Of a DNA stretch of 64,000 nucleotides, positions 31,239 to 38,467 are shown one piece after another. Position numbers and translations under genes: made by a program. Source of the DNA: an uncultured Pseudoteredinibacter sp. (GTDB taxonomy: Bacteria > Pseudomonadota > Gammaproteobacteria > Pseudomonadales > Cellvibrionaceae); assembly GCF_947500695.1 (NCBI RefSeq), contig NZ_CANMSS010000001.1, positions 248,001 through 312,000 of the forward strand. The letters run 5' to 3'. Numbering within the stretch: the stretch's first letter is position 1; every line of letters starts with the position of its first letter. The notes beneath the pieces were generated by a model. That model did no database searches and had not been told where the DNA came from. It was given only the letters and a program-made list of their open reading frames with translations.

Positions 31239-31547
31239 ATGCATATCATTTCTAAAAAGCCGTTTAACAATGCGGCTAAGAAGCATCCAAATCAACGTCA
31301 GGCTCTGGAGGATGCTTACAGCGTTTTAAAAAAAGGGGGGTATCAGTCCCCGGATGATTTGAGGACGGTATTTCCTTCGCTTGATAATTTCAAATATGAA
31401 GACAAGTGGTGGGTTATCGATATTGGTGGCAATCACCTGAGAATGATTGTTTTTATCCAATTTGTTCAAAAGCGTATGTACATAAAGCACATATTCACTC
31501 ATGCCGAATACGATAAATTTTGTGATCGTTACAGAAGAGGTAAATAA
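31239..31547 (+). CDS. higB: HigB-type mRNA interferase toxin
   Basis: A 102-residue RelE-superfamily toxin of the HigB_toxin type (PF09907-like). Diagnostic stretches are MHIISKKPFNNAAKKHPNQRQALEDAY, the FKYEDKWWVIDIGGNHLRMI core and the C-terminal YIKHIFTHAEYDKF. HigB toxins cleave mRNA on the ribosome. The toxin gene comes first, 2 bp upstream of the antitoxin, which is the usual hig order. AGGTG lies 6 bases before the ATG. Confidence 0.92.
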   Translation: MHIISKKPFNNAAKKHPNQRQALEDAYSVLKKGGYQSPDDLRTVFPSLDNFKYEDKWWVIDIGGNHLRMIVFIQFVQKRMYIKHIFTHAEYDKFCDRYRRGK

Positions 31548-31549
31548 TT

Positions 31550-31981
31550 ATGGTAGCAATCAGAGTTAAAGAAGCCTGCCATGAATTTGCGGAAGTAGCT
31601 GCGTCATTTTTGTGTATCGATGATGAGCAGGGTTATGAGCAAGCGCTAGAACTTGTTGAAGAGTTGCTTGTTGAAGCTGAAGACAGCTGTGAAGATCCCA
31701 TCAATGCTATTATTGAGCTTCTAGCCAGAGCCATTGAAACCTACGAAAACCAACAAGAAGAGTTGCTTGATTTTGAGCGTGCAGCAGTCGAAGGTGATCG
31801 CGGTCTCGCGATATTAAGAGTCTTAATGGATCAATATCAGTTGGGCGTGTCTGATTTACCTGAGATTGGCTCCAAATCAATGGTGTCCAGGGTGCTGTCT
31901 GGCGAGAGGCAATTAAATAGAAATCATATACAAGCTTTGTCGACTCGTTTTAATGTAAGTCCAGCGTTATTTTTTCAATAA
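31550..31981 (+). CDS. higA: HigA-type antitoxin with C-terminal HTH
   Basis: A 143-residue antitoxin. The acidic helical N-terminus (ALELVEELLVEAEDSCEDP) would bind the toxin, and the C-terminal HTH (YQLGVSDLPEIGSKSMVSRVLSGERQ) would bind the palindromic operator upstream. This arrangement matches HigA proteins that pair with PF09907 toxins. GAGG lies 9 bases before the ATG. The pair marks the start of the accessory island. Confidence 0.9.
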   Translation: MVAIRVKEACHEFAEVAASFLCIDDEQGYEQALELVEELLVEAEDSCEDPINAIIELLARAIETYENQQEELLDFERAAVEGDRGLAILRVLMDQYQLGVSDLPEIGSKSMVSRVLSGERQLNRNHIQALSTRFNVSPALFFQ

Positions 31982-32071
31982 GCCTAATCTGGGTTGTGTA
32001 CTTAGTGAAGGTGAAAGGGTTGAACCCTATACTTTTAAATTAGGCGTGTTGTTGTATCTCTGAGCATTCAT

Positions 32072-33013
32072 ATGAATGGTCGGGGTTATGATTATAATCT
32101 GGGCCGATTCCTGAGTGTGGATCCGTTTATTGTGGATCCTGGGAATACTCAGGCGATTAATCCTTACTCATATGTTCTGAATAATCCGTTGAGTGGTACG
32201 GATCCGACAGGGTATCGGACGAGAGCAATTGATTACGGAAATTCTCCGGGGAATGTCAAAGATTTCGCTAAAGACAATCACTTTAAAGAAATAAAAGGGC
32301 AGACCGAGGATGGCAAAATAGTTGTCAAAACAAACGGTGGCAGCGAAGTTGCTGTAGATCGAAAAATTATTGAAAATGGATTTAGTAATGGTGGTACCTC
32401 AAACATAGGGAGTAATGCAAATAGGGCTAATACAGAAAATCCAGAGGATAATGATTCGGGTAGTGGGTTAGTTGAATTGGGGGTTGCTGGTGTCCTGATT
32501 GTTGGGGGGCATTATTATGGGTTACCTACTGCGACTGCAATGTTAAAAAATTATTTATCGGAAGACCCAGAAGACCCTTATGAGTTTGATAGTGAATGGC
32601 TTCGTAATCATCCTGAAGTGATTCAGGCCGAAATTCATAATATCGATCTGATTGATAAACGAGTAGAAAAAACTGGAGAGTCGTTAGGAAAAGGGGAATC
32701 TACGCGGTTAAGCGTCTATGCTAATGCGTCAATAACTCCAGCAGATGATGATTTCTATTACGCTTCTGGGACCAGCACTCTTACGTCTACAGCGAACATT
32801 AGAGTGGCTAAGGATGCTCAAGGGCGAATAAGTGCTACTGGACAAATTTCTCATACATGGAGAGATAGGTACGATTGGCATGATGACCTTGGGGCTAAGC
32901 TTCCTCGTGGAAATCTAATAGTGAGTGATAAAACAATGAACAAACTTAAAAACTCGGGAAGAGGAAAGGAATTTGAAATGAGGTCCTGGTGGGTAGATCA
33001 ATATGAATATTAA
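32072..33013 (+). pseudogene. orphan RHS C-terminal tip (decapitated RHS with variable toxin-like domain)
   Basis: The 313-residue frame begins with the end of an RHS core: MNGRGYDYNLGRFLSVDPF, then NPYSYVLNNPLSGTDPTGY at about residues 30-48. Only the two codons upstream (I-H) continue the RHS similarity, and no SD is visible, so the large N-terminal repeat body has been lost. Everything after residue 50 is a variable tip with a Gly/Ala hydrophobic stretch (LVELGVAGVLIVGGHYYG) and a C-terminal ATGQISHTWRDRYDWHDD motif that I do not assign to a toxin family. An orphan tip like this can be silent stock for recombination into a full RHS gene. A functional short protein is possible but less likely. 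Confidence 0.75.
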
Positions 33014-33386
33014 TTTAAGATCAAAAATATTAGTAAAAGTCGTTTGTGCCGTGTTTTTGTATATGATGTCTGCGTCCTCATTCTCTAGCGGGAACAACGT
33101 TGAATGTATATTTAGAACGGTTAAATTCAATCATGAGAATCAAAACGTTGGCCCATTTTTACTTGGGGATGGAAGACTTGACAGAAAAGAAGTTGATGCA
33201 TTTAAAGTGATATTTGAGTATATGGATATACCCTTTCGAGCTAAGAAAGATAGAATACTAGTACCTTGCAGTATATACGCTAATTTTTCAACGTTAATGA
33301 CATTGACAAATTATGCTTATGATGGAGTCACCGTTTCAGAGTTCAAATCTCATTTAAAAGGTAAGGAAACAGGTAGAGATAATTAG
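33003..33386 (+). CDS. putative secreted immunity-type protein paired with the RHS tip
   Basis: A 127-residue protein overlapping the RHS tip by 11 bp, the usual position of an immunity gene. The N-terminus has a signal-peptide-like stretch (ILVKVVCAVFLYMMSASSFSSG), so the mature protein would be periplasmic, with two Cys (VECIF, LVPCSI). I do not recognise the family. Immunity function is inferred only from overlap, size and context. A periplasmic location would imply a toxin acting in the periplasm or on the envelope. Confidence 0.6.
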   Translation: MNINLRSKILVKVVCAVFLYMMSASSFSSGNNVECIFRTVKFNHENQNVGPFLLGDGRLDRKEVDAFKVIFEYMDIPFRAKKDRILVPCSIYANFSTLMTLTNYAYDGVTVSEFKSHLKGKETGRDN

Positions 33387-33657
33387 CATAGATTTAAAAC
33401 TTTAAATATCTAACTGTATGGATTTGCATTCACTTCGTGATGCCAATTGAGTAGATTGAGTACAGGGGGCATTCACAAAAAGCAAGTTTGTAAATGTGCA
33501 GTTTTGATCGGAGGCCTGCGCAGTCAGTTTAGTTCTAGAGGACATCCACCTTCATTGGCTTAGCTCCGCGAGTAAAGAGCTAGGCCAATCCCCTGATTTT
33601 TTATTCCATCCTCAAATATAACTAAGCAATCGTCCAAAGCTGTTGTAATTTAGCAGT
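33387..33657. other. non-coding gap with one copy of the island repeat
   Basis: The gap between the RHS pair and the transposase contains GTGCAG at 33496 and GCGCAG at 33518, a shorter variant of the repeat family described at 35496, 35598 and 36221. No ORF is supported. Confidence 0.4.
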
Positions 33658-34650
33658 ATGACGATAGCCCGAAGCCAGCAAGTGTCCTTAACCGATACTC
33701 CTTATTATCACTGCGTAAGCCGTTGTGTGCGTAGTGCCTTTTTGTGTGGGAAAGATCATTACAGCGGTAAAAATTACGAGCATCGCAGGGGGTGGGTTGA
33801 AGAAAGAATTCTGGCGATGCAATCTGTGTTTTGCATCGATGTTTGTGCTTACGCCGTAATGAGTGATCATTATCATGTGGTACTGCATGTCGACCATCAA
33901 AGGGCCAAGGCATTGAGCGCAAAAGACGTGCTTAGTCGTTGGTTGAGCCTTTTTAAAGGCAGTGCTCTTATACAGCGGTTTCAGAAGAGTGATGCTTTAA
34001 GTGAGGCTGAGTTAGATGCTGTAGGCCTTGTTGTAGAAGAATGGCGCAGCCGTTTAAGCGATATCAGTTGGTTTATGCGCTGCTGCAATGAGTGGTTGGC
34101 TCGGGAATCAAATAAAGAGGATAACTGCACGGGCCGTTTTTGGGAGGGGCGTTTTAAAAGCCAGGCCTTACTCGATGAAAAGGCGCTCGCTGCTTGCATG
34201 GCTTATGTAGATTTAAACCCTGTTCGCGCTAAAATGGCTAAGCTTCCTGAAGATTCTGATTTCACCTCCGTGCAAAAACGCGCGGCTAGCGCTAAGGCTT
34301 CAAAAAGACAAGGCAAAAACCCAGAGCGGATTAATCAACAAGCTATAAATCTGTATCCTTTTGCAGGTAATCCCCGCAATACACAGCCCAAAGGGCTGCC
34401 TTTTCGACTGCTAGACTATTTAGAGTTGCTTGATTGGACGAGCCGTAAGATACGTAACAACAAAAGGGGCTTCGTTGACATAGATGCCCCCGCGATATTA
34501 CAGCGCCTAAATATAGAGCCGGATGAATTTATAATAGCCGCGACTCAGTTCGAATCACGTTTTAAAACACTGGCCGGCGCTTTAGCCATTCTCAAGAAAA
34601 AATCACCCAACTTTGGATTGCTCAGGCTTGCTGTGTGCGGGGTTTTCTAG
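33658..34650 (+). CDS. RAYT-like Y1 (HUH) transposase
   Basis: A 330-residue single-strand transposase of the Y1_Tnp/RAYT group. The N-terminus TDTPYYHCVSRCVRSAFLCG and the HUH motif in MSDHYHVVLHVD are typical, as is FWEGRFKSQALLDEKALAACMAYVDLNPVRAKMA. RAYTs are single-copy, vertically kept transposases that mobilise REP-like palindromes rather than their own gene. The HUH histidines are intact, so it may be active. No terminal inverted repeats or complete IS boundaries were identified around it. Its neighbourhood contains a dispersed hairpin-like repeat. Confidence 0.9.
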   Translation: MTIARSQQVSLTDTPYYHCVSRCVRSAFLCGKDHYSGKNYEHRRGWVEERILAMQSVFCIDVCAYAVMSDHYHVVLHVDHQRAKALSAKDVLSRWLSLFKGSALIQRFQKSDALSEAELDAVGLVVEEWRSRLSDISWFMRCCNEWLARESNKEDNCTGRFWEGRFKSQALLDEKALAACMAYVDLNPVRAKMAKLPEDSDFTSVQKRAASAKASKRQGKNPERINQQAINLYPFAGNPRNTQPKGLPFRLLDYLELLDWTSRKIRNNKRGFVDIDAPAILQRLNIEPDEFIIAATQFESRFKTLAGALAILKKKSPNFGLLRLAVCGVF

Positions 34651-34723
34651 CTTTTGTGCCAATGTGGTTAATTCCCGCCTTAAGAATCAAGTGAGTTCAG
34701 CTCTACAATAATCCCATTAGTAG

Positions 34724-35014
34724 ATAAGAATAACTCCCTTATCAAAATTGGATTGTGTTAGTGTAGGTGGTGGGTATGGGTGGGTGTCCTCGTTGTCCTC
34801 CCCGTATGACCAGTCCGTGTATGACAATCGTATTGGAGGTGCGGGTTCTCCTGTGAACCTACAGGATTTCAAAGGTGGCCGCGCAATCGTTGTTGCTCTT
34901 AGCCCTGGAAAAATTATGGTACCCTCAGGCATGCAAAGTATTGCGAGCAGAGCGCGCTTGCCTGTTCATGTAAGTGTATTTGGGAGTAAGAGCCATGTCT
35001 TTTATCCGAAGTAA
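34724..35014 (+). pseudogene. orphan C-terminal fragment of a secreted or toxin-like protein
   Basis: An open frame after a stop at 34721, with only TTG at 34748 as an upstream start. It encodes about 88 residues, including SPVNLQDFKGGRAIVVALSP. There is no RBS, and the frame reads like the displaced 3' end of a longer gene. It overlaps the following small membrane protein by 20 bp, the same layout as the RHS tip and its partner. I do not recognise the domain. Confidence 0.45.
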
Positions 35015-35279
35015 ATTCGCTAGCGTAGTAAAACCATTCATTATTCTTTTGTTTGGAATTGGTATAGGGATGTTGCTTCAGCTGAGATTAGCAAATGAAG
35101 CGAGTATGAGGGTTTCTGTTGAAGAAGCTGCAATGAACTATTTTGTGATATCAGAACTTCTAACAACTTACAACGAGGCTGATGCTGAGGTGTTTGAATC
35201 TATTCTTACGTGTAAATACAAAGAATCGTTAAAAAACCTGGAGGGTTTTAACAGATTTAAAATTAATTGGGATAAATAG
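34995..35279 (+). CDS. small membrane-anchored protein, possible immunity partner
   Basis: A 94-residue protein starting MSFIRSKFASVVKPF, followed by a TM segment (IILLFGIGIGMLLQL) and about 60 soluble residues. The ATG at 34995 is preferred over an earlier in-frame start because the earlier region is coded by the overlapping fragment. The overlap with the upstream orphan fragment suggests a toxin-immunity pair remnant (inference). No family is recognised. Confidence 0.5.
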   Translation: MSFIRSKFASVVKPFIILLFGIGIGMLLQLRLANEASMRVSVEEAAMNYFVISELLTTYNEADAEVFESILTCKYKESLKNLEGFNRFKINWDK

Positions 35280-35741
35280 TCTAAAATAATTTTCGACACT
35301 GTTATAAAGGACGGAGCCTTTATGAAGAGCACTTATCCTAGCATTTTAACAAAAGCTTCTGATTGTAGAGTAGTGTATTGAGAATGTTATGAAAACCTCG
35401 GGTGTGTAATGACGGCGAATTGAGAGTTAGGGGCTGATAGGCAATTATGATCTCAATTTTAGATATACGATACATACGCAATTCTGAGCGGCAGCCTGCG
35501 CGGGTGGTTTTCGATTACCTGCACAGTTTGTTCCGTTGAATGATGATGACACGCACAATAATCGAGATTGCTAGTGTGAAGGTCTTAAAGTTGTTCTGTG
35601 CAGATAGGTTTGGACACTGTGAGCAGTTTACTCCGGTAGACTGCGCTCGCTGGGAACGCGTTGCGCTACGGTGCGAATATATCAAGGGAAGTATATTCGC
35701 AATAAACCAAACAATTAGCACTAGCTGCAGAAAAGCCCTTC
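35280..35741. other. non-coding stretch with two copies of the island repeat
   Basis: This 460 bp gap carries an inverted copy of the repeat (CTGCGC at 35496 and CTGCAC at 35519) and a direct copy (GTGCAG at 35598, GAGCAG at 35621, CTGCGC at 35641). Short frames across it (35540-35794 in particular) run through the repeat and are not credible genes. Confidence 0.45.
35598..35646 (+). repeat. island repeat copy B (49 bp)
   Basis: GTGCAG-N17-GAGCAG followed by TTTACTCCGGTAGACTGCGC. It aligns without gaps to copy C at 36221-36269 with about 37 of 49 positions identical by eye. GCAGT and ACTGC arms can form a hairpin. Confidence 0.6.
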
Positions 35742-36149
35742 GTGTGGATTGGAAATGCACTACAGAAGCGATTGGGGGAATACCCGTTGAGTGACAAAGA
35801 AATTAGTTTTGTATTTATACCGACAGTTGGGCTTTGCATGATGCCGCTGCATGTTCTTGTGGCACTTTGTATGAAGTTCGGCGTAGGTGATTTACCAGCG
35901 CTACTAGCGATAATATTTGGGGTGGCCATTGGCCTTAAATTAACCGATTTATTGGGTAGAGATGAATTTGACATTTTTACAAAATGCGCATTTGCGATAG
36001 GAAGCTCCTTTTCAATGTCATTCTTTGTCTGGGGAGAGATTCAATATTTAACTGAATATAGTGATAGCGAACAATTTGGGATATTCGCACTTATTGGCCT
36101 AGGTCTGGTCTTGTTGGTTCGAAAAGCAAAACTAGTCTACGATGCGTAA
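35742..36149 (+). CDS. small polytopic membrane protein
   Basis: A 135-residue protein from a GTG start. The frame is open upstream to 35706, so the start is uncertain. Three to four hydrophobic segments are seen (FIPTVGLCMMPLHVLVALCM; ALLAIIFGVAIGL; CAFAIGSSFSMSFFVW; FGIFALIGLGLVLLV). No family is recognised. It lies inside the accessory island between two repeat copies. Confidence 0.5.
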   Translation: MWIGNALQKRLGEYPLSDKEISFVFIPTVGLCMMPLHVLVALCMKFGVGDLPALLAIIFGVAIGLKLTDLLGRDEFDIFTKCAFAIGSSFSMSFFVWGEIQYLTEYSDSEQFGIFALIGLGLVLLVRKAKLVYDA

Positions 36150-36220
36150 TAAATTAGCATTCGTGAAGCTAGGCAGGACGTCCACTGTTAGCCTGTTGTG
36201 ATTGCTTCTCATGGCAGGGC

Positions 36221-36269
36221 GTGCAGTTGGTTTTGGATTGGGTGCGCAGTATACTCTGGTAAGCTGCGC
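36221..36269 (+). repeat. island repeat copy C (49 bp)
   Basis: GTGCAG-N17-GCGCAG followed by TATACTCTGGTAAGCTGCGC. GTGCGCAG (36242 on) and CTGCGCAC form a perfect 8-bp stem. It lies just beyond the small membrane protein gene and marks the far end of the repeat-bearing island. Confidence 0.6.
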
Positions 36270-36374
36270 ACGTCAGGCCGGTGCATGCAATTTCATTGCC
36301 GGTATTAATTGGAGCCAAGTTTGGATCGCTTAAAACGGGCAAGTGAAGCCATTCCTTGTCAGCTAAGTGTAGTT

Positions 36375-37370
36375 TTACTCTGAGCTTAAAAATTTAAATA
36401 TCCTGGATAGAGCCATCTGCTGAACTTCCTTTCGATCAACACCGTTTTTGTCCTTACAAAGTGCAATTCCGTGCACTCTAATATCAAGCTCGCAGCTATC
36501 CTGGAAAACAAAGTGGCCTTCATTGCCTTCGAAGCGGTACAGTTCAGAGTTTTTAATGTGTTCTTGATAAAAACCGGCATGATATTGCAGTGGTAGAAAA
36601 TCACCGTTAGCTAAGCCGAAAATTAGAGTTTTGGCGGTAATCTTAGCTAAGCTTTCGGCGCTGGTGATGTGGCCTGCTGCTGGGTCTAAAGCGATGACTT
36701 TTTTAATTCGATTGTCCTTTAGTGTTTGATTCGCTCGCTTTGGTAGCTCGAGTAAATCATCTTGGGTATAGCGGCAGCTTAGATCCACCTTGGCGGCGTT
36801 CTGGCAATGTGTACGGGCTTGCTCGAATGCATAGCGAGCCCCAGCTAAGCTCAATACGGTAGAGCCGCCCGAAGAAAAGCCGATTGCTGTGGTATTTTCG
36901 ATATCTAAAGGAGTTTGAAAGGGCGACTGTTTTTTGAACTGATCAAGCGTAAAACTAATATCTAGTGGACGTTCCCATAGCTCTAATGCGGCTTGAGGCC
37001 GAATATTTTCGCGGCCATAGACCCAGGATTCCCCATAGTGATTAATGCCCGCCACGACATAGCCTTTTGCGGCGAGAGGGTAGGCTAACCAGTTCATGGA
37101 GCGTACTGAGCCCATTGCGCCATGACTGAATACGACCAGTTTGGCTTTGCTCGAGTTTGTTGCTAGGCATCTGCTACTGGAGTTCGCCTCGCAGCTATTG
37201 CCTTGAGGGTACCAAAGAGTGACTTTTATAGGGCGCTGGCGGTCTTGGTCAAAGAAGTCGATTTCATAACTTACAAGTTTGCTCTGGGAGCTGGCGTGTA
37301 GGACAGCCCCATGCAGTAGGACGAGTATTAGCGCAATTGCAGTAGACAGAGTTTTAGCAAGGGTTTTCAT
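36375..37370 (-). CDS. secreted alpha/beta hydrolase (PAF-acetylhydrolase/dienelactone-hydrolase-like)
   Basis: A 331-residue hydrolase. A signal peptide (TLSTAIALILVLLHGAVLHA) covers about residues 7-27. KLVVFSHGAMGSVRSMNWLA is the oxyanion region and AIGFSSGGSTVLSLAG contains the nucleophile-elbow Ser (GFSSGG). An Asp in KKVIALDPAAGH and a His in EGNEGHFVFQD complete a plausible triad. Several Cys pairs fit a periplasmic or secreted location. Substrate is unknown; esterase or lipase-like activity is likely. It is transcribed alone, toward the accessory island. Confidence 0.85.
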   Translation of the reverse strand: MKTLAKTLSTAIALILVLLHGAVLHASSQSKLVSYEIDFFDQDRQRPIKVTLWYPQGNSCEANSSSRCLATNSSKAKLVVFSHGAMGSVRSMNWLAYPLAAKGYVVAGINHYGESWVYGRENIRPQAALELWERPLDISFTLDQFKKQSPFQTPLDIENTTAIGFSSGGSTVLSLAGARYAFEQARTHCQNAAKVDLSCRYTQDDLLELPKRANQTLKDNRIKKVIALDPAAGHITSAESLAKITAKTLIFGLANGDFLPLQYHAGFYQEHIKNSELYRFEGNEGHFVFQDSCELDIRVHGIALCKDKNGVDRKEVQQMALSRIFKFLSSE

Positions 37371-37546
37371 TGGGCACCATTTACATCTCAGTGATTAGTT
37401 GCGAGCAGTATAGGAGCCAAGAGCAGACTTGTGACTTGTCGATTGTCAGCAAACTAGGCTGACATTTGTCATGTTATGCATGAACTGAAAGATCTCTTCT
37501 AGCGGCATTAGATGTTGGCGAAATTTACCGAATAAAGCGATAAACC

Positions 37547-38467
37547 TTAGAATTCATAGCTAACTTCGAGTTTAAAGCGCTGCTGCCCTTTATTGTGACC
37601 AGAATAATAACTGCTATATTTTAGCTCGAACTCTAGCCCCGAACTGGCCGCTTCATACTCACACTTTATATCCCATTGCTGGCCTTTTTTGTCTTCCCAT
37701 TGCCAGCCATTTTTATTGAGCTCAGCGTCATTTTCCCAACGGTAACTAGGACCGCCGTATACTTCTAGGCCGTCTATAGGAGTGATCCAATTGAGCCATA
37801 TTGAGGCACGATAACGTTCATCCTGTGAGGCCGCTTCGTATTCCTGCTCAATCTCTTCTAGCCAAGCCTTTTCATGACGTTTTCGGTACTCTAATTTGGG
37901 GGTTAAATATAAATCAGGTCGAAAGGTGGAAAATTCGGCCCCTATTTCAAGTTCCAGCTCATAGGCTCTGCTGTCGCCGCTATAATCTTTTGCTTTATCG
38001 CCTATGGGCTGTGCGGAGTAGCTTCGCTTATAGTAATGATCATAATAGCCCTGTATTAGAACACGATCCGCCCAATCTAATTCACGAATATCTTGTCGAA
38101 AGCCTAAGCCTATAAAGCGGTCGCTGCGATATTCATCCCTGGTTTTGCTGTTTTTAAATTCGAAATTAGAGTTAAACTCTCGGCGTTCATCACGCTCCTT
38201 CCTGTATTCATAGCCTAGGCGCAATATATAGCTTAGACCTTCAAATTCAGTTAGACCTTTTATTAGCAATAAGCTTTCACTTCTAATCTCATCACGCTTA
38301 CGGTAGTCAAGTTCTTTAATTGTCCCGTTTTTACGAAAGTCGGCTTTTAGAGCGCTGCTGTAATTTTTGCTCTTAATGGCCTGCTTAACTTCTATATCAA
38401 AGGCAAAAGCAGTATCGCAATGTGTAAATAAAAAGAAGCTACTGATGCTCAAAAACTTACTGTGCAT
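37547..38467 (-). CDS. outer-membrane beta-barrel protein, third gene of the c-di-GMP operon
   Basis: A 306-residue protein with a signal peptide of about 22 residues (ISSFFLFTHCDTAFA) and repeated amphipathic strands rich in Tyr, Arg and Glu. It ends KLEVSYEF, with the C-terminal Phe typical of outer-membrane barrels. Strand count by eye is compatible with a 10-14 strand barrel. No family is recognised with confidence; it resembles small oligosaccharide-porin-like or DUF481-like barrels only in general pattern. Its start overlaps the GGDEF/EAL gene stop by 11 bp, so translation is coupled and the three proteins are probably made together. Confidence 0.75.
   Translation of the reverse strand: MHSKFLSISSFFLFTHCDTAFAFDIEVKQAIKSKNYSSALKADFRKNGTIKELDYRKRDEIRSESLLLIKGLTEFEGLSYILRLGYEYRKERDERREFNSNFEFKNSKTRDEYRSDRFIGLGFRQDIRELDWADRVLIQGYYDHYYKRSYSAQPIGDKAKDYSGDSRAYELELEIGAEFSTFRPDLYLTPKLEYRKRHEKAWLEEIEQEYEAASQDERYRASIWLNWITPIDGLEVYGGPSYRWENDAELNKNGWQWEDKKGQQWDIKCEYEAASSGLEFELKYSSYYSGHNKGQQRFKLEVSYEF

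Noticed and set aside
35540..35794. 84-codon plus-strand ORF in the island
   Set aside because: It crosses the dispersed repeat, and its composition is unlike a gene; the better-supported membrane-protein frame starts at 35742.
33496..36269. Integron attC sites as the explanation of the repeats
   Set aside because: No GTTRRRY/RYYYAAC core pairs were found at the ends, and no integrase gene is in the window.
36221..36269. Terminator for the small membrane protein gene
   Set aside because: The hairpin has no T-run and belongs to a repeat that also occurs away from gene ends.
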